Source: Moniliella sp. 'wahieum' (taxonomy: Eukaryota > Basidiomycota > Moniliellomycetes > Moniliellales > Moniliellaceae). Taken from it: a stretch of DNA of 64,000 nucleotides. Location: the NCBI GenBank assembly GCA_003971905.1, contig RSEE01000019.1, positions 310,001 to 374,000 on the forward strand. Reading direction: 5' to 3'. Position numbers and translations under genes: made by a program. Below the pieces are notes generated by a model that was not told the origin of the DNA, ran no database searches, and saw only the letters and a program-made list of their open reading frames with translations. Every line of letters begins with the position of its first letter. Position 1 is the first letter of the stretch. Shown piece by piece: positions 36,274 through 48,797 of the stretch.

Positions 36274-38228
36274 TTAGAGGTTCTTCCAAGCCTGGAAGAG
36301 GGGAGTACCCAGACCGGAGGCCGGGTCCCAGCCCTTCTTCGCAGGGAAGTAGAGAGTGTCGTCCTCGCCGCACCCACCAGTCTTGCCCGTGGTAAGGTCG
36401 GTCAGAGCCGAAGGGTTGCTGTACAGCTTGGAGTGGAACCAGCCCACGCGGCCCTTTCCGTTTTGCTCGCGGTAGTTGTTGAGCAGGGCAATGTGGGCGG
36501 CAACAATCGGAGCCGCAGCGCTGGTACCGCCGACGGTCGAGTCTTGCCCAGAGACGGTGATCTGAACGTTGAGGCCAAGGGCAGCCAAATCGGGGAAGGC
36601 GCGGCCCTTGGGGTTGAACTTGCCGCTATCCAGGTTGCCAATAGTGTTCAAGTACGCCTTGACTTGGCTCGCCTGGTACGAAGGAGCGTCAAAGATGTTG
36701 GAGAAACCAGCTCCACTGTGTTCATCCGTGTCAGAAGAAAACCATGGCATAGCGTCAAGAAGAAAATGGGAAATAATGGGAACGTACCTCCAGAAGCCGC
36801 TCTGGGTGCTTCCATCCACGGGCACCTCCGGGCTCGTGTTCTGGGTTGCACCAACCGAGAGGATGTAGGGGCAGCCAGACGGGAAGGTGGGGTTGAAGGA
36901 GGAGTCGCAGGTCTCACCCGACGAGGCCTGTATTCGTTCAAGAAGAATATAGGATGGGTCAATAACCGATCAGGTTGAGAGAATTGGTGCGGGGAATGTG
37001 GACGTTGGACTATCAAGGGAGGGAGAGGTTGAATAAAAGAACGAACCTGATTTGAGTTGACACCGTTGTCACCCGAGGCAAGCACAACCGTCGTACCACC
37101 AGCGGTCAACTTCTGGGCAGCCGTGCAGAGCGAGTGAGCGTCGCCGTTGGAGAAGTTGGACTCGTCGTCGCCGTACGAAATGGTGATCACACCGGGCTTG
37201 GTGCTAACAGTAAAAAAAGATAGGATAAAGTCAGTTTTATTCGAACAAATAACACAAGGAATAGGACAGAGAAAAATAGCAACACTCACCTCTGGCCAAG
37301 GACGTAATCAAAGCTGTCAACGAAGAAGTCGTCGTTGGAGGGTTTTCGCTCCCGTAAGAAAGGAATGTGGTGGCAAGCGGAGCGCTAATGCCGCTAACCA
37401 TCTCAACATCGAGCATTGACTCGGTACCCGGGTTGCTAGGGTCATTGGTTCCTCCACCCGCAGTCTCGATTTTGACCTTGTACGAGCCCTGGCTGGTTTG
37501 GGACTTCATAAACGAGGTGAGGTCGCTCTGCGAAACGTACTGGCCAATGTAGCCCATAACCAATGTGTCAACAGTCCCACTCTTGGGGGTGGGAGTGTAG
37601 CTATCCGAATTGTACTGGGACTTGATGCAGCTGATGGAGATCGCGTCGTCGTTGCAGCCACCGGCGCTTGCACTACGCTCGATCATCTTCTGGGTCTGAA
37701 CGGGGGCAGAGCGACGGACGTTGTTGAACGAAGTGAAGGGGTGAACGTTGACAACGGCATCTTGCAGTTCATCCGGGACAGTGTATTGACTGGTCCGCAA
37801 GATCTTGTTACCGTACCGGAGTGGGTAAAGTGGGACAGGCTGGCGTTCCAGGCCGCGTTGGCCTCCTTAGCCGAGTGGGTGACAGTGATCTTGTCGCCCC
37901 ACTTGTTGAGCTGCATCTTCTTCCCGCCAAACTTGGTTAGGTGAGCCTTGACGGACTGAATGTGGGCGTCCGAAGCACGAGTGTACCCCTGAAGTTCTTC
38001 ATCAGAAAGCCACTGGCCATCCGACTCGGCAATCTCAATCATCTTGGCGTCCAGCGCCGCCTGACCTGCAGCCGAGAGCTGGACCGAGTAGGTTACCTCA
38101 GTGGAGGGGTCGACTGGGGTACCCACCGAGTAAACATGGGGAATTTGCTTGGGAGCAACAAGGCGCGCCTGCGAGCCGGCCGCAGCCGCAATCACGAGTA
38201 GAGAAGTGAGGAGGTTCTTGCTGAACAT
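36274..38228 (-). CDS. Secreted sedolisin-family serine protease (S53, tripeptidyl-peptidase type)
   Basis: This is a secreted acid protease. A signal peptide starts at the ATG at 38228 (MFSKNLLTSLLVIAAAAGSQA). A pro-domain follows (VYSVGTPVDPSTEVTYSVQL, ASDAHIQSVKAHLTKFGGKK). The catalytic domain shows the Glu/Asp pair in TESMLDVEM, then TKPGVITISYGDDESNFS, VVLASGDNGVNSN, NPTFPSGCPYILSVGATQN, GRAFPDLAALG and the nucleophile in VGGTSAAAPIVAA. The C-terminus WDPASGLGTPLFQAWKNL carries the usual calcium-site DPASGLG. Introns: 37204-37289, 36928-37046 and 36716-36787. Two one-base losses are visible: near 37805 (HSGT to NKILRTSQYTV) and near 37335, where the other frame reads DDFFVDSFDYVLGQ as the family expects. 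A TATA box lies 64 bases upstream. Confidence 0.92.
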
Positions 38229-38291
38229 AAGGAAGTTGTCCAAGGCGGGAGGGGTGGGGATGGGATTCTGAATTGCTGGGGCCTGTGTGTG

Positions 38292-38300
38292 CTATTTATA
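38292..38300 (-). promoter_or_regulatory. TATA box of the sedolisin gene
   Basis: On the minus strand the sequence reads TATAAATAG about 64 bases before the ATG at 38228, inside a short, stop-free CT-rich leader. This is a canonical core promoter position for a highly expressed secreted enzyme. Confidence 0.7.
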
Positions 38301-40441
38301 CCCCTGCGACGGCCGTAATATTGATACCCATGTCATATGACCACCACTGCATCCATGAGGAGAATGTGATTATCATCTGCCCCCAACACCTCCTTTGTCG
38401 TTGTGGTCTGTGCACCTACTATCGCAACCACTGGTGATTACGCAGCGGGATGGGCAGGATTCAACGATGGCACAACCGATGGCTACCACGCGGATAGACG
38501 ACAATTAGATTTTGTCCGAGTGCACTTTGACACTAACCACCATATGATTGGGACGAAGAGAAGCGTGGGCGACGCGTAGCGCCGGAAGCAAAACACGAAT
38601 GCAAAACACAGCTATTAGGGCATGGGTGACATGAAGGTTAGTGGAGTCACTAGTCAGGCCTCAGGCTGTTGAGAGGCCCAAAACAAGGTTGCGAAAGCGC
38701 AGCCATGGCCATCGCGGTATGCAGTTCCATCCCCATCCTGCACCATATGGTGCATGCATACTACAGGATGACATGCTTGACATGATGACATTCTGAGAGG
38801 CTTTGGTGCCCGATATCGTGACGATCGATGCCGATGAACCCCATTAATGCGCGGCGTATGTATTTCACAGCGTTAAAAGCGTGTATAAACACGTTCAAGG
38901 TGAGATTGATCGATGATTGTGGGAAGCGAGACGGCGTATTGAGACGCGGTGACCGTATGAATGAGACGCGGTGCATGTGATGTATGTTGCAGATGGCAGG
39001 TCCTCGCTGCGGAACAACGCGGCGACTGCCAAACCACGGCTGTCCTGCCCAAGCGGAGAAGCACGGTGGGGTGTGGCGCTCGGGGGCCGAGCAGGCCGAG
39101 CTGGCGAGTTGATCACGTTGATCCTTGCCCGCACAAGGGCAGTGTCCTCCTCTGAGGGGTGAACGATGATCATGCGGTGAACCATGTGGCGCCTCTCAGG
39201 TGCTCATGTGCTGAAGCATCGTGTCATGTGGCCTCCAGTATACACTGTGCGATTCGCCCCCAGGCCCCATGTGCAACAACGCGCCAAGCCCTCTCCTTGG
39301 CTACCCGAGCATATGCTCTTGTCCTGTTTCTCCATATATCTCCTGCGCCCATCCCACACTCTATTACCCTTAGACGCCCCGCTGTTGCGTCACTCTCAAA
39401 CTTCGACATCTCATTGATCATCATCGAAATGAATATACTTCTACAATAAGGTTGGAATGGCCGAAGCATACGGAGAACTGAGAGGACGCATCCTTCGGAC
39501 TTCCAGCTATCAATAACTCGCTTCAAGCTCCAATAAGTCTCAGACTCTCTTGGAGATCATATTATAGGTCTCAACACGCTCAACCATCGTATCCATCGAT
39601 GAGAGCACAAATGTGGCGTTCACAGAGAGGTCTCCAACTCTCGCGGCCTAATCGATATCGATCACAATCCGGGGGTGTTGTGTGCCACCACACACACTTT
39701 CGCTAATAGATACACAGCCATTGGGAACTTAATGAACTGCGCACAACACAGTAACAGACAACTGTTACATGTTACAGCCTCACGGATGCTGTTTCAAGCT
39801 TCAAGCCTCAAGAGCTTCAAGCTTCAAGCTTCATGTAGCCGCGAGCTTCAACATGTGGCTGGCACATACCAGCGCACGCCCAGCACCTGTCCATATGCTA
39901 AAGAGCCCGCGGTGGAACAAAGGGGGCATATCACAGAGCTGTGCTGCTGCTGCGTGTGCCCATACCTAAGATCATGCCAGAGCTGAAGGCACCCTCCTTT
40001 TCATTTTCGCCTCGTTCACGACGTTCGCGGCGCGAACGCCGGTCAAGTCGCACGACCGAACCAAAGAGGGGTTAACCCGGTTAACCTTTAACACATTGTA
40101 CCAGACATAATTCACCCCTCTTGTTGGCGTTCTCTTTGTGTAGTGAGCATGTTGCATTTTGGTATTAAACATCGCGCTGACCCAGGGATGTCATGCATGT
40201 CATGTACCATCCCGACAAGCATGGTTGAGCCTCTGATGACCCGCATGGGTGCACCTCTCTATACAACGAGCACGGGATATTACGAGCAAGTCAATTGGAA
40301 ACTTGGATGTGTGGCTCCTTCGCTAGCGTATACAGGAAGCGGGAGAGATAGGGGTGAATGGTGGGACAGAGGGGGAATTCAATTGCTACCCCCGGGGAAG
40401 CGTGCACTCAGGATGCTGCAAGATGGTTTGTGGGCCAGAAG
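38301..40441. other. Gene-free spacer with CTTCAAG repeats
   Basis: No gene is supported. At 39793-39850 the words GCTTCAAGCTTCAAG and GAGCTTCAAG form a dense cluster. A TGTCATGCATGTCATG word is at about 40186. Short frames here lack family signals. Confidence 0.5.
39793..39850. repeat. CTTCAAG tandem words
   Basis: About seven CTTCAAG/CTTCAAGC units are packed in about 58 bases, several joined to the HindIII-like palindrome AAGCTT. Related clusters occur at 46319-46352, 52408-52452, 60826-60840 and 61196-61209. Confidence 0.7.
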
Positions 40442-43183
40442 TTAAGCGACAAAATCCTGGTCCCCAATCCGATCCCAAGTGCGCTCCCGTTCTTCCGGCT
40501 GAGTCTCGTCCCAAAGGGCACTGCCCGATCCTTTCGAGCTGGCCCCGACGGTGGTCGAGCCAGCGCGACCGTACATTGATTTTTTCCATACGATGGGCTG
40601 TGGAACAAGACCGAGAGGGTTAGCCAACGATTATTGCGGTCAGGGAGGAGACATACCTTGAGTGTCTTGAGTGCCCCACGATGGGCTTGACAAAGGGCCG
40701 CAATGTAGCGGCACGTTCTTTGTCTTCGTCCTGATCAGGATTGTAGTAGTACCACGGTTCGAGTGCATTGCCCGCCGCATCCTTGCCAGCTCGCTCAATC
40801 GCATCAAACTGAGGAAGAGACTGGAGAAGGAGGATCAAGTACTCGGTCCATGCTTTGCGTTGGATCAGGGCCTTGCGTGCCTCCGATACCCCCTGGGCTA
40901 CAGGCAAGGACCAAAGGGGATGAGCATCGCCTTGCTTCATCCCCACCCGCTCTGCCTGTTCCCCGGCTTCACCTTGCAACAGACCCGCAGTCCCAGCCAA
41001 TACTTGACGACAAGCTTCTCCGCCTGCCATGGTGGCCGTGCGGTGGAAACAACCACACCCGCCAAGAGACCAGGAGGTCATACGTGGGCGCCAGTGCCCG
41101 TACCGCCTCCCGGGCCTGGTCCCTCGCCATCAACTCATTTGCCTCACCCTTCACGTCGGTCGGAGCGGAGCGGGAGCTTCCTTACCGCCCCCACGGGTCG
41201 AACGGCGAGTTTTGGTCGATTTGGCTCGCTTCGAGGAAGGCATGCTCTCCCGTTCACTCTCCCTGCCACTCATGACTCATCTTGGCTGCGTTTCTTGCTC
41301 GAATCTTGGGAGTAAGCGGATAAGGCGGGTTTGTTAGAATGCTTGCCTTCAGCTGGAGTAGAAGTAGTAGGCGTTTCGCTCCTCTTGCGATTAGATTGTT
41401 TCGACATCTTAGCTGCAGGGGAAGCAGGAGGTTTGGTCCCTGCAGTAATGAGACGCCGAGGTACAGTCTTGTAGACAAAGTCACCGCGGGGATCTTGGAG
41501 CGGAAATTGAGCTCGACTGATCCATTGGGAGCATCAACCCGTTCACCTTCAAGTGAGTTTTCTGTAACAGGACCATTGACTGACAGCGGTGGGGCCATGG
41601 TGGAGTCAGAATTAGCGGCAGCAGGGTGTTGGATTGATTCTTGCGAGGGTGCGATCGCTTGTTCTTTGAGAGCCTGGCTGGTCGCGGGAGCGGGAGCAGG
41701 CTCCTGGCAGGGCTCTGCAGATGGGATGGGCGAAGAGCGGGTTGCAATTTCCGTCAGGTCACTTGAGGGAACCTCCACATCGGCTTCAAGTGTCTGGCAC
41801 GGGGCGGGGGCAGGTGCCAACGAGGAGGTCTCCATGTCAGGAACAGGAAGAGTAACATCAAGCTCGGTGTCCGACTCGAGCTTTTGGGCTTGCATCTGCA
41901 TCTCCTTGTTGTCCAGGAATCGGTGTAAACCGGCGCTGAGGACTGGGGCACATGCTCACCTCGCGTTCCGGCGATTCCCGCACAAGAGTAGGAGGAGATG
42001 AGGGAATGGCAAGACCAAGCGGGGGCGAAGACCGCAGCGCAAACGCGTCCGGACAGGGCGACGAGCTGCGCACCGAACAAGGTGGGGAGGAGGAGTTGTG
42101 TCCCCCGCGGTTGCGTTGAGAATGGGAAGGATACATGTCCATGTCTTCGTCCGAGCCAAGCTCAAGTTCCTGCACTTCGGGCAAGGAGCGAAGCACCTTG
42201 AAGGCCATTGGAGATGGCTCGATCGCGTCGCTAGAGGGCACCAGGTCGTATCGGATTTGAGCTCGGTATCGTACAAGGGAGACGAGGCTCGCATTTGCAC
42301 CTCTTTCGGACGGATCGAGATGGGCTTCTTGCACACCAGGGACAGAGAACCGAACGCGGGCAATACGACGGATCGCCTCGTCCTCTGTCTCAGTGTCGTC
42401 ATCGGTTGGGAGGACAACAGGTGCGCGGTCATCGTCGAAAGAAACTGGGGAAGTCTTGTGCTGCTCGACGGAAGTGCAGGCGACGGTCGGTAGTCGGGGC
42501 TGACACCTCTGAGGCCTTTGATGCCGGTGGGCGGACATTGGGAAAGTGCTCGACAACATAGACGCGGATACCGAAAAAGTCCAACTCGGTTGCAGCAGGA
42601 AGAGAAAGGTGATCTTTGGCGTCAGAGAGCACATTGGGTTGGGGACCCTCTTCGACCTCAAAGTCAAGTTGGTCGAAGAGATTGGCAACTTGGTCTTTGG
42701 GCAGCTCCAGGGTACCGAGGGCAAGGCGATGGGAGGTGCGGGGACGGCAGCGAGTGCCATCGATCAAAAGTCCGTTCTGGCCCACAACACGAATAACCCA
42801 ATGACCTTTGGAGCCGATTTGAACCCACTCCACGACCGCGTGAGCGCGACTCACATGACGCGCCTCGGCGGGGAGGGCAATGCTGCGCGACACGACATCG
42901 TTCGTGGACGCGGTAGGGCTGCCAGCCAACGGCGCGCGACCGAGGGTGACATGCACGCCACGAGAGACGACAAGCAGGTATGCCGGCGCGTCGGATGTAG
43001 CCGAGGGTGCGTTGGGATGGTGGCGTGCGCGCGTTGCGGGAACGATGGCGGACGGAACGCGGTAGAGCGCCGCCGAGGGCGAGGGCGTACGCGCGGAAGG
43101 CAGGTCGGGGTAGTGGTAGGCAGATGTGCCGATCTTGATGGGCGAGGTCCCGGGGGCAGCAAAGCCGGGGAAAGGATAGCCAT
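40442..43183 (-). CDS. FHA-domain protein, probably nuclear
   Basis: From the ATG at 43183 (MAILSPALLPPG, then in the next frame TSPIKIGTSAYHYPDL), an FHA phosphothreonine-binding domain is readable: YLLVVSRGVHVTLGRAPLAG, EARHVSRAHAVVEW, GHWVIRVVGQNGLLIDG, RLALGTLELP. Then come acidic Ser-rich linkers (DDDTETEDEAIRRIARVRFS, SDEDMDMYPSHSQRN), a Pro/Glu-rich part, a basic patch (KMSKQSNRKRSETPTTS), and a C-terminal module WYYYNPDQDEDKERAATLRP, then across an intron (40598-40656) PIVWKKSMYGRAG and WDETQPEERERTWDRIGDQD to the stop at 40442. This layout, with FHA first and a W/Y-rich C-terminal module, reminds me of fungal Tos4/Plm2-like chromatin proteins, but I cannot confirm it. About six frame changes cross the gene. 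Domain call secure, role inferred. Confidence 0.75.
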
Positions 43184-44007
43184 GGCTCGATGATGGAGGA
43201 ACGGCGAAGGTGGGAGGGGGGGCTGGTGGGGGCGCAGAGAAAAGAAAGCTGCACGCGTCTGGCCCGCCTCGTGTCTTCTGCGTGCACCTCTGCTGGCGGA
43301 CAGAACCCTACGCGCTGCGCGCCGCTGTCGCATCGCGTCGGGCAGACATGGCACGAGCCACCGGTTTAGGCGGAAGGCGGAATGGACGCGCCGGCCGGTG
43401 AAAGTTGCAAGTCGGTAGCTGCCCCTTGCAAGCTGCCCGCCAGGCCGCAAGCAACGCGCTTTCAATTTCAGCCCAAGCTTTGTTCGTTTCAAATGTGCCG
43501 CTGGCTACAAATGCGACGGGTGGGGCTGTCACAAGCCTGGTGTGTCCTGGTGTGCGCTGTGCGGCGTCGTGCCGTGTCGGGGCAGCTACAATCCCGCGCT
43601 GTACCGCCGCTGCCTGCCGCTGCATGCCGCCCTGCTGTGACCGGCAGGCCTGTTCTGCCTGGTTTAAAAGCTCGTGACAGCCGACAACCCTAATACTCCT
43701 GCAGGGCCCCGTGCCTGTCGTTGCCGTCAGAATGCAACACACGCGCCTCGTGCCGGATGAATGTGCCGATCCACGCATTCCAGGTGTCTCACCTCGCCGC
43801 CTGGCGCCTGAGCGCCAGAGCAGTACTGTGCCCAACATCGAGTTTAGTGTGCTACAATCCTAATTAGGCCTTAGGACTCCCATCGTATCCGCCTTGTACC
43901 CCGTCGCACTTTTGCCCTCCGTGGGCCCTCTCACCTTCTTCCCCCACAACCTTCTCTTTCGCTCCCTCTCCTCCTGCCTCCTCCACACTCTCTTCAGCCG
44001 CCGTCCC
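43184..44007. other. Divergent promoter region
   Basis: This spacer lies between the divergent FHA gene and membrane-protein gene and so probably holds both promoters. It is CpG-rich up to about 43700. No further gene is seen; the frames on both strands have no family signal. Confidence 0.5.
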
Positions 44008-45341
44008 ATGCCCCTCAATCTGGCTACGGCGGCCCATGCTGGCATGGCTCGCTCTTTCGCCTCCCTTCCGGCCCCATCGCTACCTACATCTACACGGCCG
44101 CAAACTCACTCTGCTAGGCCCTTCGGTCATCCATCCAATGTTCCTGACACCTTGTCACTTTTTGCCCGCCAGGCTGCGGCGACCGCGGCAGTCGCATCCT
44201 CTTCCCTCTCCTACTCCAGGCACTCCAATCCACTATTTTCGGTACCGACCGTGTCATTCAATCTGAGATCAAGACTATGCACGCGGACTCAACTGTTGCG
44301 TTTCGACAACACTTCTAGCATTACCGTTGCCATCATTGCGGTGGTTGTTGTTTTGGGTGGTGTCTTTTTGGCTTGCATCTTCGCGTCTGCCATCCTGAGC
44401 AAAACAATGCCCCCCGACACGAAGCATTCCCGTACGCCCAGGCGGCAGGGCCGCCATCAATGTACCAGCCTAGTGCATCGAGGTCTAGATCGAGGTTATT
44501 CAAGCACGCAACTACCTCGGAGCTGGACTACCCTTCTCACCTGTTTGAATTGGGAGCTGCGCCGGCTGGTGGCATTTCGCAGCACACGCGCACTGGATCC
44601 TCAGCCTTGAGTTTGTCAGGTCTAGTTATGCCCTCCCGTCGCAGTATCAATTCCGGGCCATCTCAATCGTACCAACCTCCAGGTAATCCAACATTGCCGC
44701 CAGCAGCTGGCTCTGGGAGGGTTCATTACAACGGCCGTGAGATGACCATCAACATGGCGGGGCCTGATGCTAATGCTGAAGCGAAGCGTGCGGCCGAAGA
44801 TCGTCTCAATCGTGAACGGAATCGCCGCAGCACCATCATTCGCGGCCCTCCTCCCATGACTGATGGGAAGCGTACAAGTCGATACAGTCGGTTGTCGATG
44901 GTTGCGAAACAGCCGCAACGCACGCGCCAACATCGCGTTTCCATCCACTCTACCTCTGACGCCATTGAGGGCACGAAGGGAAATATTTCTGCTCGCAGGC
45001 GTGGCGTCACGTCTACCGGTGCTGGTATGGTGCGTACTCCCAGTAATCGGTGGAAAGGTGATGACGAGAGCGGCGGCTACACGGGCTGTCGCGGGAGCCC
45101 TCACAAGTCCATTTCGCGCGTATCGAGGCGCCCATCCGACTCCGGTCGCCAAAGTCCATCGCCTTTTGACACTAGGGCGGTCAGTATGATCTCGGCTGAT
45201 TCGGACAGAATGTATGATGCGATCTCGGCTTACGACTCCGTCGAGCCCCAATGGAGTGCTGCCACACCAGACTCCCAGGTTAATCTGCTGGACCCGCTCC
45301 AGACTCATGGGCCTGGTCCCTTTGTCATCGCCCATGGCTAA
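44008..45341 (+). CDS. Uncharacterised single-pass membrane protein with Ser/Arg-rich tail
   Basis: The protein starts at ATG 44008 (MPLNLATAAHAGMARSFAS; a second Met is possible at 44041). A Ser/Thr-rich outside segment of about 100 residues is followed by one strong transmembrane helix (ITVAIIAVVVVLGGVFLACI at about 44320-44385). After a frame change near 44440 the tail continues in another frame: AAGPPSMYQPSASRSRSRLF, YNGREMTINMAGPDANAEAK, ERNRRSTIIRGPPPM, SRVSRRPSDSGRQSPSPFD, ending GPFVIAHG at 45341. The tail has many RRxS/RxxS sites that basophilic kinases could use. I recognise no family. The overall shape (Ser-rich ectodomain, TM, long disordered phosphorylatable tail) resembles fungal wall-stress sensors, but the cysteine-rich WSC domain is not seen. 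Confidence 0.6.
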
Positions 45342-46489
45342 AGTCGCATGCATTATTTTTATTGAGGAGGAGAGTGCCGATATTCTTCCCTTCCTCATCG
45401 TTCTCTTTCACTTATTGGCTTTCCCACCACGATTCTGCTCCTATGCCCTTTTCGTGTGCCCTGCTTTCTCAGCTACCTTGCAACTCTCAGGCACATTACC
45501 TATGTGTGCTGAGTCCTGGTTGGAGTTGGGCGGTTTTCGGACTCTTTTCTCCTTTTTTGGGGTTTTGTTTTCTACCTTCGTCTTTCGTTTGCGAGATATC
45601 CGAGAGGTCCCACCTCTCTTATTGTCAGACTGGCCCCAAAAACTTGGTTCTCTATTGCTTTCATGCGGTAAACGGGGTCGTTTTTTTGCCCTGGTGCGGT
45701 GCACCTTGTGAGAATTTCCCTCCCCGGTCGTCTCCCCGACTTGATGTATTATCTCTTCCCCTACTCCCTCTCGTCTTTGGGTTCTACTCTCCTACTCCGG
45801 TTATTCTCCTACTCCGGTTATGAATCGCTAGTACCACCCCCCACTGCTATCTCACATCGTGACGGGATACGTAGTAGAGGGATGCTTTCCTTCTCACATG
45901 GAGTATATTCGGTGGACGTGGCGGGCTCCTTTCATAGTCTGCGGGACCAATGGTGTCCTCAAGACGCTGAAGACGGTGAAGGTGCTGGTATTCTTTCGGG
46001 CTTCGCGCGTTTACCGGATTATAGTGGTGCCCACCAAAAAATTCGCGAAATGAGGTAGATTTGTGCTACTTTAATTAGTGCGCCAACGTGGTGCGTGGAC
46101 TTGCTCACTGAGATCACCGACGGTCGATGATGCTTAGCTCAGCTCCTCCCTCGGACATGGTGCGGTAGAAGCGGAGAAAACACTGGACGTCGATCGAAAT
46201 GGCCGGCCACGTAGGCTGTTGGCAGTGAGCGTAGTGAGCATTACCAATAGGCTGCCCTTGCACTGCTCCTGTGCCACGTGGTTTATCCCCAAGGTTTTGT
46301 TCGGACTTGATACGCCTCATGCTTCAAGCTTCACTCACCGCTTCAAGCTCCAAGTTTCAGAGCATGTCTTCTCCGTGCCTTCCCCTGCGCCGCTATTTCC
46401 GCGTCGGCTTTTCAATGCTCCCTCCAAGACGACACCTTTTCCACCCTTCCACCGTCTGACACTTCCTTTCCCCCCCCCCCATCTCCACC
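45342..46489. other. 3' flank and LEU1 upstream region
   Basis: The first 500 bases are T/C-rich 3' flank. A CTTCAAG cluster lies at 46319-46352. A C-rich leader (C11 near 46470) precedes the LEU1 ATG. No gene is supported. Confidence 0.5.
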
Positions 46490-48797
46490 ATGGCGCCGCG
46501 CACCCTCTACCAGAAGATCTTTGACGACCATCTCATCCGGGAGGAGGAAGATGGCACCTGCCTTATCTACATTGACCGCCACCTTGTCCATGAGGTAACT
46601 TCGCCGCAGGCATTCGAAGGCCTGCGTCTCGCAAATCGTCCTGTGCGTCGCACCGACTGCACTCTCGCCACTGTCGACCACAACATTCCTACTAGCAGCA
46701 GGAAAAAGTACGTGGACACGGCCTCGTTTATCGAAGAACCCAGCTCGCGCACCCAAGTCGTCACCCTCGAGCACAATGTCAAGGAATTCGGCCTTACCTT
46801 CTTTGGCATGACCGACGATCGACAAGGCATTGTCCATGTCATTGGCCCCGAGCAGGGCTTTACCCTCCCTGGTGCTACAATTGTCTGCGGTGATTCGCAC
46901 ACCTCTACCCATGGCGCCTTTGGTGCGCTAGCCTTTGGCATTGGTACCTCCGAAGTGGAACACGTCCTCGCGACGCAGACCATCATCCAAAAGCGGGCCA
47001 AAAACATGCGCGTCCAAGTCGATGGCGAGCTTGCGCCTGGAGTCAACTCGAAGGACATTGTTCTTCATGTTATTGGACTTATTGGTACCGCGGGGGGCAC
47101 TGGGAGCGTGATTGAATTTTGCGGGACGACAATTGAGAAGCTGTCGATGGAGGCGCGCATGTCGATCTGCAACATGTCTATTGAGGGAGGCGCACGTGCC
47201 GGTCTCATTGCTCCCGATGAGGTCACATTTGCGTACTTGAAGAACCGCCCGCTCGCTCCCAAGGGCGAAGAGTGGGAGAAGGCGGTGGCATACTGGAAGT
47301 CACTTCCTTCCGACCCAGACGCCAAGTACGATGTGGTGGTCAAGATTGATGCTAAGGACATTCCTCCCACTGTCACCTGGGGCACCTCGCCTCAGGATGC
47401 GATCAGTATTACCGCATCGGTTCCCGACCCGGCCAAGGCTAAGGACGAGACACAAGCTGCTGCCTGGAAGCGCTCACTAGCCTACATGGGTCTCGAGCCT
47501 AACACGCCCATGGAGCAAATCAAAATCCACAAGGTTTTTATCGGTTCGTGCACCAACTCGCGTATTGAGGATCTGCGCAGCGCCGCTCAGGTGCTCCATG
47601 GCCGCAAAGTGGCGGAGGGAGTGTACGCCATGCTCGTGCCCGGATCGGGCTTGATCAAGAAGCAAGCCGAGGCTGAGGGCCTGGACAAGGTGTTCAAGGC
47701 GGCTGGGTTTGACTGGCGCGAGGCTGGCTGCTCCATGTGTCTGGGCATGAACCCGGACCAGCTCGAGCCTGGGGAACGCTGCGCCTCTACATCCAACCGT
47801 AACTTTGAGGGCCGGCAGGGACCTGGGGGTCGCACTCACCTCGTCTCTCCTGCCATGGCTGCCGCTGCGGCTGTGACGGGGCATCTGACTGATGTGCGTA
47901 CTCTCCTTGCCGGCTCGCCCAAGACTGCCGCGGCTCATGCCCAAGTGGAGATCCTGGACGGCAAGACCTTCCTTCCCCCTGCGGAGGCCCCACCCACCCC
48001 ACAGCCGGAGGAGCCGCAGGCCCCTGTGGATGCACCCCCGAGTCAAACGGATGAGGACTGTTTGGAGGATGTACCAATCAGTATGGAGACCACGGCAGGC
48101 AGTGGACTCAAAACGTTCACCACCCTCTCAGGCATTGCAGCCCCGATTGAGCGGGCCAATGTGGACACGGACTTGATTATCCCAGCCAAATTCCTCAAGG
48201 TGATCACTCGTTCGGGTTTGGGAGGAGCACTGCTCAATACTCTCCGCTACAACAAGGACACTGGGGCGCCAAACCCCGATTTTGTCCTCAATCAAGAGCC
48301 CTGGTCACATGCCAAGTTTATTGTGGCCGGGCCTAACTGGGGCTGTGGTTCGTCGCGTGAGCATGCGGCCTGGTCCTTGCTTGACTTTGGCATCCGTGCC
48401 GTCATTGCGCCTTCAATCGCCGATATTCACGCCACCAACCTGTCTAAGAATGGGATTGTGGGTGTTGTCCTTCCCCAAGAACAAGTGGACCGGGTTATGG
48501 CGGATGCCAAGGCTGCCAAGACGGTGACGGTGGATCTACCGAACCAGGTGGTGGTACTCGAGGACGGTTCTAGTTAGTTTCCCCTTCTCCATCTCGCCAT
48601 TTACCAAGCACTGTCTTATCAATGGTTTGGACGACATTAGTCTCACCCTCCAGCACGAGAAGTCTATCGAGTCCTTTGAGAAGACGCGCTCTTTGAAGTA
48701 CCCTTGGCTCAATGGCGTGGGCTACAAGGGCCCCGGCCCCAAAGCCATTCCTATCATCTCGGGCGATGCTGTCAAGAAACAAAAAATTGACTGGTAA
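46490..48797 (+). CDS. LEU1: 3-isopropylmalate dehydratase (isopropylmalate isomerase)
   Basis: The enzyme interconverts 2- and 3-isopropylmalate in leucine synthesis and needs a [4Fe-4S] cluster. It is the fused fungal form: a LeuC-type large domain ([60 protein letters not shown]) with cluster cysteines in [13 protein letters not shown] and [11 protein letters not shown], then [14 protein letters not shown]; a Pro/Glu linker; and a LeuD-type swivel domain ([50 protein letters not shown]). The frame is open to 48577. Beyond it, in the +1 frame, [20 protein letters not shown] and [13 protein letters not shown] run to a stop at 48795-48797, which is the true C-terminus, so one indel lies near 48575. 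No intron is seen. Length about 765 residues, usual for fungi. Confidence 0.95.

Noticed and set aside
39675..39986. A 103-codon ORF with Cys-rich end.
   Set aside because: It runs through the CTTCAAG repeat cluster; the apparent protein is mostly repeat translation.
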